Made by a program: the position numbers and the translations under genes
Notes under the pieces: model-generated
The model's input: only the letters and a program-made list of their open reading frames with translations
Told to the model about the DNA's origin: nothing
Database searches by the model: none
Shown: in pieces, positions 57,171-64,000 of the stretch
Position numbering within the stretch: the stretch's first letter is position 1
How the letters are laid out: each line of letters starts with the position of its first letter
NCBI RefSeq assembly: GCF_004551525.1
Contig: NZ_SATR01000003.1
Location: forward strand, 62,001 to 126,000
Reading direction: 5' to 3'
Source: Vibrio ouci
Lineage (GTDB): Bacteria; Pseudomonadota; Gammaproteobacteria; Enterobacterales; Vibrionaceae
DNA: 64,000 nucleotides

Positions 57171-58460
57171 TTATTTCTCTTGCTCACGTGCAATCGCGCG
57201 GTAGCCGATGTCGTTGCGGTGGAACATACCATTCCAGCTGACCTGCTTAGCCAGTGTGTAAGCTTTCTCTTGCGCTTCTGAGACGCTATTACCTAGTGCT
57301 GTTGCACACAGTACACGACCGCCGTTAGTCACAACTTCACCCGCAGCGTTATTCGCGGTACCAGCGTGGAAGATTTTCTGATCGTCAGCTTGTTCAGTTG
57401 GTAGTGAAATTACATCGCCTTTTGCGTAGTCAGCAGGGTAACCGCCAGCCGCTAGGACAACGCCAATAGATGCGCGCGGATCCCATTTAGACTCTGCTTC
57501 ATCTAGCTTCTCGTCGATCGCCATTAGACATAGCTCAACAAGGTCAGACTCCATACGCATCATGATAGGTTGTGTTTCCGGGTCACCGAAGCGGCAGTTG
57601 TACTCGATAACTTTCGGCGTGCCATCTTTGTCGATCATAAGACCTGCGTATAGGAAACCTGTGTATGGGTGGCCTTCAGCGTCCATACCGCGCACGGTAG
57701 GGTAGATAACTTCTTCAAGAATACGCTCGTGGATTTCAGGTGTAACAACAGGAGCAGGAGAATAAGCACCCATGCCGCCAGTGTTAGGGCCTGTATCTTT
57801 GTCGCCGACACGTTTGTGGTCTTGGCTGGTGGCCATTGGTAGAACGCTTTGACCATCGACCATCACGATGAAGCTCGCTTCTTCACCCTCTAGGAACTCT
57901 TCGATAACAACGCGGCTGCCAGCTTCGCCAAATGCGTTGCCCGCTAGCATGTCTTTGATTGCGTCTTCTGCTTCTTCTAGAGTCATCGCAACAATCACGC
58001 CTTTACCCGCAGCAAGACCGTCAGCTTTCACTACGATAGGAGCACCTTGCTCGCGAACGTAAGCTAGAGCAGGTTCAATCTCAGTGAAGTTTGCGTAAGC
58101 GCCTGTTGGGATCTTGTGGCGCGCAAGGAAGTCTTTGGTGAATGCTTTTGAGCCTTCTAGCTGCGCAGCCGCTTCTGTTGGACCAAAGATTGGCAGACCT
58201 GCTTCGCGGAAAGCATCAACCACACCGATTACTAGCGGCGCTTCAGGGCCAACAATCGTTAGCTCAATTTTCTTCTCTTGAGCGAAAGCAACCAGTTCAG
58301 AGATTGCTTCAACGCCGATGTTTACGTTCTCAAGCTTTGGCTCAAGCGCTGTACCTGCATTACCAGGTGCCACAAATACTGTCTCAACATTTGGGTTTTG
58401 TGCAGCTTTCCAGCCTAGTGCATGCTCACGACCGCCGGCACCGATGATAAGTACGTTCAT
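57171..58460 (-). CDS. purD: Phosphoribosylamine--glycine ligase
   Basis: This 429-residue ATP-grasp enzyme carries out the second step of de novo purine synthesis (GAR synthetase). It opens with [19 protein letters not shown]. It has [18 protein letters not shown], the ATP-grasp region [17 protein letters not shown], and CRFGDPETQ for metal binding. The ATG at 58460 is chosen over an upstream extension to match the family. It follows purH on the same strand after a 114-base gap that holds repetitive sequence. Confidence 0.97.
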   Translation of the reverse strand: MNVLIIGAGGREHALGWKAAQNPNVETVFVAPGNAGTALEPKLENVNIGVEAISELVAFAQEKKIELTIVGPEAPLVIGVVDAFREAGLPIFGPTEAAAQLEGSKAFTKDFLARHKIPTGAYANFTEIEPALAYVREQGAPIVVKADGLAAGKGVIVAMTLEEAEDAIKDMLAGNAFGEAGSRVVIEEFLEGEEASFIVMVDGQSVLPMATSQDHKRVGDKDTGPNTGGMGAYSPAPVVTPEIHERILEEVIYPTVRGMDAEGHPYTGFLYAGLMIDKDGTPKVIEYNCRFGDPETQPIMMRMESDLVELCLMAIDEKLDEAESKWDPRASIGVVLAAGGYPADYAKGDVISLPTEQADDQKIFHAGTANNAAGEVVTNGGRVLCATALGNSVSEAQEKAYTLAKQVSWNGMFHRNDIGYRAIAREQEK

Positions 58461-58478
58461 TTTAAATCCTTCAATCAA

Positions 58479-58560
58479 ATTGCTTAGCTTCGAGTATCGA
58501 GTAGAGAGCTTCGAGTGATTGCTGTTGACCGTACTCGTTGCTCTCGACTCTGCGCGAAGC
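58479..58560. repeat. GAG/CTC-rich intergenic repeat between purH and purD
   Basis: The gap is made of CTTCGAG, TATCGAG, AGAGAGCTTCGAG and GCTCTCGACTCTGCGCGAAGCGCTC-like units in both orientations. Short CGAAGCTCTC/GAGAGCTTCG elements of this kind are, as I recall, dispersed between Vibrio genes. The copy number in this genome is unknown. Confidence 0.4.
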
Positions 58561-58574
58561 GCTCTCGTATCTCT

Positions 58575-60167
58575 CTAATGACGGAAGTGACGCATTCCCG
58601 TAAAGATCATCGCCATACCATGTTCATCTGCAGCTGCGATAACTTCGTCATCACGCATAGAGCCGCCTGGTTGGATAACACACTTGATGCCTGCTTCTGC
58701 AGCCGCGTCGATACCGTCACGGAATGGGAAGAATGCATCAGATGCCATTACACAGCCTTCAACCTGTAGACCTTCGTCTGCAGCTTTGATACCTGCAATC
58801 TTCGCTGAGTACACACGGCTCATTTGGCCAGCACCAACACCGATAGTCATGTCGCCTTTCGAGTAAACAATCGCGTTTGATTTCACGTATTTCGCTACTT
58901 TCCAGCAGAATAGGGCGTCTTTTAGCTCTTCTGCTGTAGGCTGGCGCTTAGACACGACTTTAAGGTCATCTAGGCTAACCATGCCTTGGTCACGGTCTTG
59001 AACCAGTAGGCCGCCGTTAACGCGTTTAACATCAAAGCCAGTCGTCTTAGTTGTCCATTCACCACACTCTAGTAGGCGAACGTTCTTCTTAGCTGCTACC
59101 ACTTCAATTGCTTCAGCTGATACAGAAGGGGCGATGATGACTTCAACAAATTGGCGCTCAACGATAGCTGTTGCTGTTTCAGCGTCTAGCTCTTGGTTGA
59201 AGGCAATGATGCCGCCAAACGCTGATGTTGGGTCTGTTTTGTATGCACGGTCGTAAGCTTCTAGGATGTTGCTACCTAGTGCTACGCCACATGGGTTCGC
59301 GTGTTTAACAATGACACATGCCGGCTCGTCGAACTCTTTCACACACTCAAGTGCTGCGTCAGTGTCAGCGATGTTGTTGTAAGAAAGCGCTTTGCCTTGG
59401 ATTTGGCGAGCAGTAGAAACAGATGCTTCTTCAGGGTTCGCTTCAACGTAGAAAGCGGCTGCTTGGTGGCTGTTCTCACCGTAGCGCATGTCTTGCTTTT
59501 TCTCGAACTGCTGGTTGAACGTGCGAGGGAATTTGCTCTCTTCGTCACCCTCTTTGTTCTCACCGTAAGATGGAACCATAGTGCCGAAGTAGTTAGCGAT
59601 CATGCCATCGTAAGAAGCTGTGTGCTCAAATGCTGCGATAGCTAGGTCAAAGCGAGTGTCTAGAGTAAGAGACTTGTCGTTTGCGTCCATTTCCTCGATA
59701 ACGCGGTCGTAATCATGAGCGTTAACCACGATAGTCACATCTTTGTGGTTTTTTGCAGCAGAACGAACCATAGTTGGACCACCGATATCGATGTTCTCAA
59801 CCGCGTCAGCTAGCGTACAACCTTCTTTTGCTACCGTTTCTGCGAATGGGTATAGGTTTACCACAACCATGTCGATTGGGTTGATGCCGTGCGTTTCCAT
59901 CACTTCATCATCTTGACCACGACGACCTAGAACACCACCGTGTACTTTAGGGTGAAGAGTCTTAACGCGACCGTCCATCATTTCAGGGAAACCAGTGTAG
60001 TCTGATACCTCAGTTACAGAGATGCCTTTTTCTGCTAGTAGGCGAGCCGTACCACCAGTTGATAGAATATCAACGCCACGGTTAGCTAGAGCTTGTGCAA
60101 ACTCAACAATACCAGTTTTGTCTGATACGCTGATTAGAGCGCGGCGAATAGGACGAGCGTTAGTCAT
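58575..60167 (-). CDS. purH: Bifunctional AICAR transformylase / IMP cyclohydrolase
   Basis: This 530-residue enzyme performs the last two steps of IMP synthesis. The N-terminal IMP cyclohydrolase domain starts near [20 protein letters not shown]. The C-terminal transformylase domain has the catalytic Lys-His in [15 protein letters not shown]. The purH-purD order matches the E. coli operon. Transcription likely starts in the gap to zntR, where a PurR-like box is found. Confidence 0.97.
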   Translation of the reverse strand: MTNARPIRRALISVSDKTGIVEFAQALANRGVDILSTGGTARLLAEKGISVTEVSDYTGFPEMMDGRVKTLHPKVHGGVLGRRGQDDEVMETHGINPIDMVVVNLYPFAETVAKEGCTLADAVENIDIGGPTMVRSAAKNHKDVTIVVNAHDYDRVIEEMDANDKSLTLDTRFDLAIAAFEHTASYDGMIANYFGTMVPSYGENKEGDEESKFPRTFNQQFEKKQDMRYGENSHQAAAFYVEANPEEASVSTARQIQGKALSYNNIADTDAALECVKEFDEPACVIVKHANPCGVALGSNILEAYDRAYKTDPTSAFGGIIAFNQELDAETATAIVERQFVEVIIAPSVSAEAIEVVAAKKNVRLLECGEWTTKTTGFDVKRVNGGLLVQDRDQGMVSLDDLKVVSKRQPTAEELKDALFCWKVAKYVKSNAIVYSKGDMTIGVGAGQMSRVYSAKIAGIKAADEGLQVEGCVMASDAFFPFRDGIDAAAEAGIKCVIQPGGSMRDDEVIAAADEHGMAMIFTGMRHFRH

Positions 60168-60366
60168 GCTTCAATTCCTCAAAGTCACAGAGTTAATATG
60201 AAAGATAAAGATATTTGCCAAAAATGAACTTGTTTCTACTATTGCTATGTTTAGCTGAGCAGAATATTGGCCAGTTTTGGTAAAGACCTTTCCAGTAAAT
60301 ACTGGTGATAGAATAGTCTCTGAGTTTGATGGCGCACATTCTAACTAATTTATTACAAAAAAGCTC

Positions 60367-60382
60367 GCGCAATCGTTTGGCA
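60367..60382 (-). promoter_or_regulatory. PurR-like operator upstream of purH
   Basis: The 16-base site GCGCAATCGTTTGGCA matches the PurR consensus ACGCAAACGTTTGCGT at 11 positions, with the central CG and flanking CGCAA/GTTTG intact. It lies about 200 bases upstream of purH, in the gap shared with zntR. Purine repression of purHD by PurR is known in E. coli; here it is inference. Confidence 0.6.
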
Positions 60383-60451
60383 TCGCAAAATTAATTGCAA
60401 AAAGCTTGTCTTTATCGGTAAAAAGTAACGAAATAGTTAATAGGAAAAGTT

Positions 60452-60880
60452 ATGTTTCAGATTGGAGAACTGGCAAAACGCTGTAATGTGACCGCAGATA
60501 CACTGCGATTTTACGAGAAAAACCAGTTAATCAAGCCAGCAGGTCGCAGTGAGTCAGGTTATCGTCTTTATAATGAAGAGAACCAAAAACAAGTCAGCTT
60601 TATTCTCAAAGCCAAAGACCTTGGGCTGAGCCTCGATGAGATTCGTGAACTATTGAGTATCAAACTCGAAGCGACAGAGCATAGCTGCGCTGAGGTGAAG
60701 GCCATTACCAGTGCCAAGCTTGGCGTCATAGATGAAAAAATTAACGAGCTGACACGAATACGTACCGCGCTAAAGAAAATCAATGACGCTTGCTGTGGCC
60801 ATGACAACGATGATGCCAGCCATTGTTCCATTTTAGCCGCACTAGAGAGTGAGCGTAGTTCGTGTAAGGCCCATCGTTAA
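60452..60880 (+). CDS. zntR: MerR-family metal-responsive regulator (ZntR-like)
   Basis: This 142-residue MerR protein has an N-terminal winged helix FQIGELAKRCNVTADTLRFY, a long dimerisation helix, and metal-ligand Cys residues: one near residue 76 (HSCAEVK), then CCGH and HC in the C-terminal loop CCGHDNDDASHC. This pattern matches ZntR, which activates a zinc exporter (zntA) when Zn2+ binds. The target gene is not in the window. It is divergent from purH, as in other Vibrio/enteric genomes. Confidence 0.85.
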   Translation: MFQIGELAKRCNVTADTLRFYEKNQLIKPAGRSESGYRLYNEENQKQVSFILKAKDLGLSLDEIRELLSIKLEATEHSCAEVKAITSAKLGVIDEKINELTRIRTALKKINDACCGHDNDDASHCSILAALESERSSCKAHR

Positions 60881-60903
60881 TTGAGTGTTTCACTGAGCGA
60901 TTT

Positions 60904-60928
60904 GTCACTGAGTAGTGACGATATTTTA
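60904..60928 (+). terminator. Hairpin after zntR
   Basis: GTCACT (60904-60909) and AGTGAC (60914-60919) form a perfect 6-bp stem with a GAGT loop, followed by GATATTTTA. The T-run is weak, so termination is plausible but not certain. Confidence 0.5.
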
Positions 60929-61117
60929 GACATTGGCTGCATATCTCTTGCAGCCACTCCTACCTATGACAATCTAAGATTGCATTATTACCGCTAGGCT
61001 TGATTAGGTTTTACTTATACCCGTGCCTATAATCCCCTCCTTTGGTCGACAGCATAAAAATCCAACGGCTGCATATTCGTAGCAAAGCATTTTTAATTTA
61101 CGAGCTGAGAGTTTCAA

Positions 61118-62665
61118 ATGGTCGGAATGTACTTTCAAATCAACGATTGGGTCTTAAGCGTTGATGAAAATAAGCTATATCGCCAAGATAGGGAAGTTTC
61201 GGTTGAGCCAAGATTAATTAACTTATTGCTGTTTCTAGCTCAGCATGTTGGCGAAGTATTTTGTCGCGAAGAGCTAATTGAGCATGTGTGGTCTGGAGCG
61301 ATTGTGACAGATCAAGTCGTCACTCAATCTATCTTTGAACTGAGAAAATTACTCAAAGATGGCCGTGAAGATAACATTCACTATGTGGTGACAGTACCTA
61401 AACGTGGCTACAAGCTAGTGGCGAATGTTGAGTCTCTCGAGCGTTTGCCGCTGGGCAAAGGGAAAGCATCAGATGTGATGCCCACAACCGACTATGACGA
61501 ACCAGTGTATGGTATTGGTTCGCCAGAGATGACATTTCCGGCAGGGCCATTGACGCGAGCGGTATGTCAAAAGCGTCGCAGTGGTTATTTCACCCTGAAC
61601 TCTCGTGGTAAACACAATGCTCTTAATGCCCTGTGGATTAGTCTACTGATCGCATTTATTGCGATTTTTACCTACCATCAAACCGGGGTGAAGATTACTC
61701 AGGCGATTGATGCGCATTTGATTGAATTTCAATATCAGGAAGGCTTTAACAATAGCCAGTTGAGCCACGAGCTGGCGGATGGGATCACGCAAAAGCTGAT
61801 GTCAGACATTACTCAAGTGAGTTCCTATCGAGTGCAATTGGATAAAGCTGATTTCACCTCAGGTATTTTACCGGGCAAAACTATCTCTGTACGGGTAGAG
61901 GATGAAAATGGTAGCGAGTTTTTAGTCGTCGAATACCGCAATAACTCCTCTGAGAAGGTGATCTTTAGTCGCCAGTACCCACTTGCGAGCCAGCATTTGA
62001 AGGTAATTTTACGTCAGGTTGCAGTGGACCTAATGAAGGCGATGAAAATCCCTCAGCCAGAGCAGAAATCTAACGTGTTAGTCGCAGGATTGCCTAACGA
62101 TGCACAAGCGTTGCGATTGTTGATTCAAGCCAATCACTATTTAAATCAATCGGATGCTAAACAGTTCATCCATGGCGTGGATCTGTTAGAACAAGTGGTA
62201 CAAATCGAGCCTGATAATTTGTATGTTCAAGCTGAACTCTACATTTCCTACTTTGTCGCACAAGCGCTCGAACCTGAGCAGGAATTGAATCAGTCACGGG
62301 TTAATGCCTTGAGTCAAAACTTGCAGGCCAGTCGCTCTAGATTAGCCTCGCCAGTACAGCCGAGAATCTATGAGGCTTTGGCGCTGGATGCAACTTTAAG
62401 TAATCATATGGATCTTGCTAAGCGTTATTTAGATCAGGCGTTAGCGACGAGAGACTCGACCTTGTCATATATCTTGCTTGGCAAACATGCAGAGTTGATG
62501 GGGGATTTGGACCAAGCCAGTGAAGCTTACAGTGAAGCTTTCTATATCGACACTGCTATTGAGACTTACATGTTGTGTGAGAACCTGATCTTTTACAGTA
62601 ACTTGAAGTCATTGGATTACGCCCTCTACCGTGCAGTTCATCCATCGGTGGTCCATTTACTCTAG
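61118..62665 (+). CDS. cadC: Transcriptional activator CadC-like (ToxR family)
   Basis: This 515-residue one-component membrane regulator has an N-terminal OmpR-type winged helix (about residues 5-105, ending VVTVPKRGYKLVANV), a linker, one transmembrane helix around residues 168-183 (LWISLLIAFIAIF), and a large periplasmic domain with TPR-like helices. CadC senses low pH and lysine and activates cadBA for lysine decarboxylation. cadB lies about 490 bases downstream on the same strand, supporting the assignment. It is followed by a strong terminator. Confidence 0.88.
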   Translation: MVGMYFQINDWVLSVDENKLYRQDREVSVEPRLINLLLFLAQHVGEVFCREELIEHVWSGAIVTDQVVTQSIFELRKLLKDGREDNIHYVVTVPKRGYKLVANVESLERLPLGKGKASDVMPTTDYDEPVYGIGSPEMTFPAGPLTRAVCQKRRSGYFTLNSRGKHNALNALWISLLIAFIAIFTYHQTGVKITQAIDAHLIEFQYQEGFNNSQLSHELADGITQKLMSDITQVSSYRVQLDKADFTSGILPGKTISVRVEDENGSEFLVVEYRNNSSEKVIFSRQYPLASQHLKVILRQVAVDLMKAMKIPQPEQKSNVLVAGLPNDAQALRLLIQANHYLNQSDAKQFIHGVDLLEQVVQIEPDNLYVQAELYISYFVAQALEPEQELNQSRVNALSQNLQASRSRLASPVQPRIYEALALDATLSNHMDLAKRYLDQALATRDSTLSYILLGKHAELMGDLDQASEAYSEAFYIDTAIETYMLCENLIFYSNLKSLDYALYRAVHPSVVHLL

Positions 62666-62685
62666 ATAGACAGTACTTTAAATCA

Positions 62686-62714
62686 AGCCCTCGCACTCTG
62701 CGGGGGCTTTTTTG
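62686..62714 (+). terminator. Rho-independent terminator of cadC
   Basis: AGCCCTCG (62686-62693) pairs with CGGGGGCT (62701-62708) with one G-U pair, followed by TTTTTTTG. It lies 20 bases after the cadC stop. Confidence 0.88.
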
Positions 62715-62865
62715 TCTCACCTAGCCCAATTGGTGTTGCCGCCATCCTTTCCATAAATGCATCAATGACTCGAACGGCTAGCGGGTTGTAATGATGAAGC
62801 TAAAAGCCGCCATGACATTCTCAGTAGGGAAGGGTTGAGAAGCGAATGAGTGGCCGTTATCCAAT
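62715..62865 (-). pseudogene. Possible LysR-type regulator C-terminal remnant
   Basis: Minus-strand translation gives LLDNGHSFASQPFPTENVMA in one frame and then HHYNPLAVRVIDAFMERM in the next, resembling the end of a LysR-family regulator interrupted by a frameshift and stops. No start, HTH or intact frame is present. It could be chance; the call is weak. Confidence 0.3.
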
Positions 62866-62990
62866 AGCCGAGCACAGATTGATAAGTTGATTTTTTTATA
62901 ATGCACTTCGGATAGGATTTGGGTTTCTCTAGTAATGCCTTGTAAATAAAGAGTTTTTACTTAATTTGTTGTCAGGTTTATATCAACTTT

Positions 62991-63006
62991 ATGATGGTTT
63001 CATCAT
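62991..63006. promoter_or_regulatory. Inverted repeat upstream of cadB
   Basis: ATGATG (62991-62996) and CATCAT (63001-63006) are separated by GTTT in a T-rich stretch about 155 bases before cadB. This is the region where CadC-binding sites are expected. The rest of the 62,866-63,158 gap shows no gene. Confidence 0.4.
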
Positions 63007-63158
63007 CATTTTATTAATAACTTCACCATTATTTCTTTTAGCTTTTTTGAGCGTAGTCTGCACGGCAAATCGAGTGAGATATTGCAGGCTAGCTTGTGAT
63101 GACATCTCACTAAGTCGCAGATTGAGCGTTTGAGCTCGTAGAAAAACTTGGAGACGTT

Positions 63159-64000
63159 ATGTCATCAACGACAAAGAAAATCGGTGTGATTGCCTGTACG
63201 GGCGTTGTCGCCGGCAACATGATGGGCAGTGGTATTGCTCTGTTGCCATCTAGCCTAGCTACGGTGGGCTCTATTTCACTATTTAGTTGGATGATTTGTA
63301 TTACTGGCGCACTGAGTTTAGCGTTCGTGTTTGCCAGACTGGCAACCAAAAACCCACAAGAGGGTGGGCCTATCGCATATGCTGGTGAAGTCTCTCCGGT
63401 GTTTGGCTTCCAAACGGGCGTACTTTATTACCACGCTAACTGGATTGGTAACCTAGCGATTGCCATTACCGGTGTTTCATACCTTTCTGTTTTCTTCCCA
63501 ATCCTCAATCACCCAATTCCAGCCGGTATCGCCACTATTGCTGCAGTTTGGGCGTTTACCTTAGTAAACCTGCTTGGTGGTAGCTGGGTAAGCCGCCTAT
63601 GTACCCTTGGTCTTGTTTTGATCTTAATCCCTGTGCTTGGCACCGCATTCGTCGGTTGGACCCACTTTGATCCAGCCTTGTATCAACAAAACTGGAATGT
63701 TTCGGCAGGGACAGATAGCCATGCGATTATCACTGCTGTACTGATTTGCCTGTGGTCATTTGTTGGCGTTGAATCGGCAGCGGTATCGTCAGGTATGGTT
63801 GAAAACCCTAAACGCACGGTACCTTTAGCTACCATGCTAGGTACTGGTATTGCCGGGGTGATTTACATCATCTCAACCCAGATGATCAGCGGCATGTTCC
63901 CAGCTTCTGAAGTCGCTGCGTCTGGTGCTCCATTCGCATTGGCCACCACAGAGCTGTTTGGTAGTTGGACTGCACCTTTTGTTGCAGCGTTCACTGCTCT
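63159..64000 (+). CDS. cadB: Cadaverine/lysine antiporter CadB, N-terminal part
   Basis: The window ends within this gene after about 280 codons. The protein begins SSTTKKIGVIACTGVVAGNM with the APC-family consensus GxxxGSGIALLPSSLA, and has at least seven hydrophobic helices visible so far. CadB exchanges cadaverine for lysine and forms the acid-resistance cadBA operon with lysine decarboxylase, expected just beyond the window. It has a good TTGGAGA ribosome-binding site. cadC upstream is the likely activator. Confidence 0.93.
   Translation, partial: MSSTTKKIGVIACTGVVAGNMMGSGIALLPSSLATVGSISLFSWMICITGALSLAFVFARLATKNPQEGGPIAYAGEVSPVFGFQTGVLYYHANWIGNLAIAITGVSYLSVFFPILNHPIPAGIATIAAVWAFTLVNLLGGSWVSRLCTLGLVLILIPVLGTAFVGWTHFDPALYQQNWNVSAGTDSHAIITAVLICLWSFVGVESAAVSSGMVENPKRTVPLATMLGTGIAGVIYIISTQMISGMFPASEVAASGAPFALATTELFGSWTAPFVAAFTA

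Noticed and set aside
57635-58518. Several open frames antisense or out of frame to purD and purH
   Set aside because: They are shadows of strongly biased real genes, with no ribosome-binding sites or recognisable products.

Overview
The window reads as a chromosomal segment of a marine Vibrio (Gammaproteobacteria, moderate GC). The evidence is the gene order rpmBG-mutM-LPS core-coaD-hldD, the hupA/DUF416/DUF1481 and purHD neighbourhoods, a zntR-type regulator beside purH, and a cadC-cadB pair. The species cannot be named from sequence reading alone.

Layout. (1) 1-2 kb: ribosomal proteins L28 (partial) and L33, an intergenic palindromic repeat, a small membrane-anchored protein and mutM. (2) 2-17.3 kb: LPS core and lipid A region. 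It holds two GT25 transferases, O-antigen ligase waaL, a GT90 protein, waaF, waaA, a further GT, kdkA, a frameshifted OafA/SGNH acyltransferase, two GT9 heptosyltransferases, coaD, a GT4, lpxM and hldD. (3) 17.8-43.7 kb: a Wzx/Wzy-type O-antigen locus. Its left half encodes two complete 3,6-dideoxysugar routes side by side: GDP-colitose (gmm, manC, manB, gmd, colC, colD) and a CDP-linked, C4-branched yersiniose-type sugar (ddhD, ddhA, ddhB, ddhC, a YerE-like TPP carboligase and a YerF-like reductase). Then come glycosyltransferases (two GT2, a CgeB-like GT, a GT10 fucosyltransferase-like protein), wzx and wzy. An O-acyltransferase with a ten-G tract is sandwiched between two decayed IS3-family elements. 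A GT4 and the initiating sugar-phosphate transferase lie on the opposite strand at the right edge. (4) 43.8-50 kb: pssA, birA, murB, a GNAT protein, an HTH regulator with a Cys-rich C-terminus, DUF3135 and the chain-length regulator wzz, detached from the main O-antigen locus. (5) 50-64 kb: groESL, a UDG-like protein, a D-2-hydroxyacid dehydrogenase, DUF416, a CNNM/CBS protein, hupA, a DUF1481 lipoprotein, purD, purH with a PurR-like box, zntR, cadC and partial cadB.

How it works together. Region 3 makes nucleotide sugars and builds the O unit on undecaprenyl phosphate. Wzx flips it, Wzy polymerises it and Wzz sets its length. WaaL then joins it to the core made by region 2. Homopolymer tracts in both acyltransferase genes (A7, currently out of frame; G10, currently in frame) and in manC (G8) suggest that surface decoration could switch by slipped-strand mispairing. 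The most noteworthy content is the pairing of the colitose and yersiniose-type pathways in one locus, and the IS3-scarred right half of that locus.
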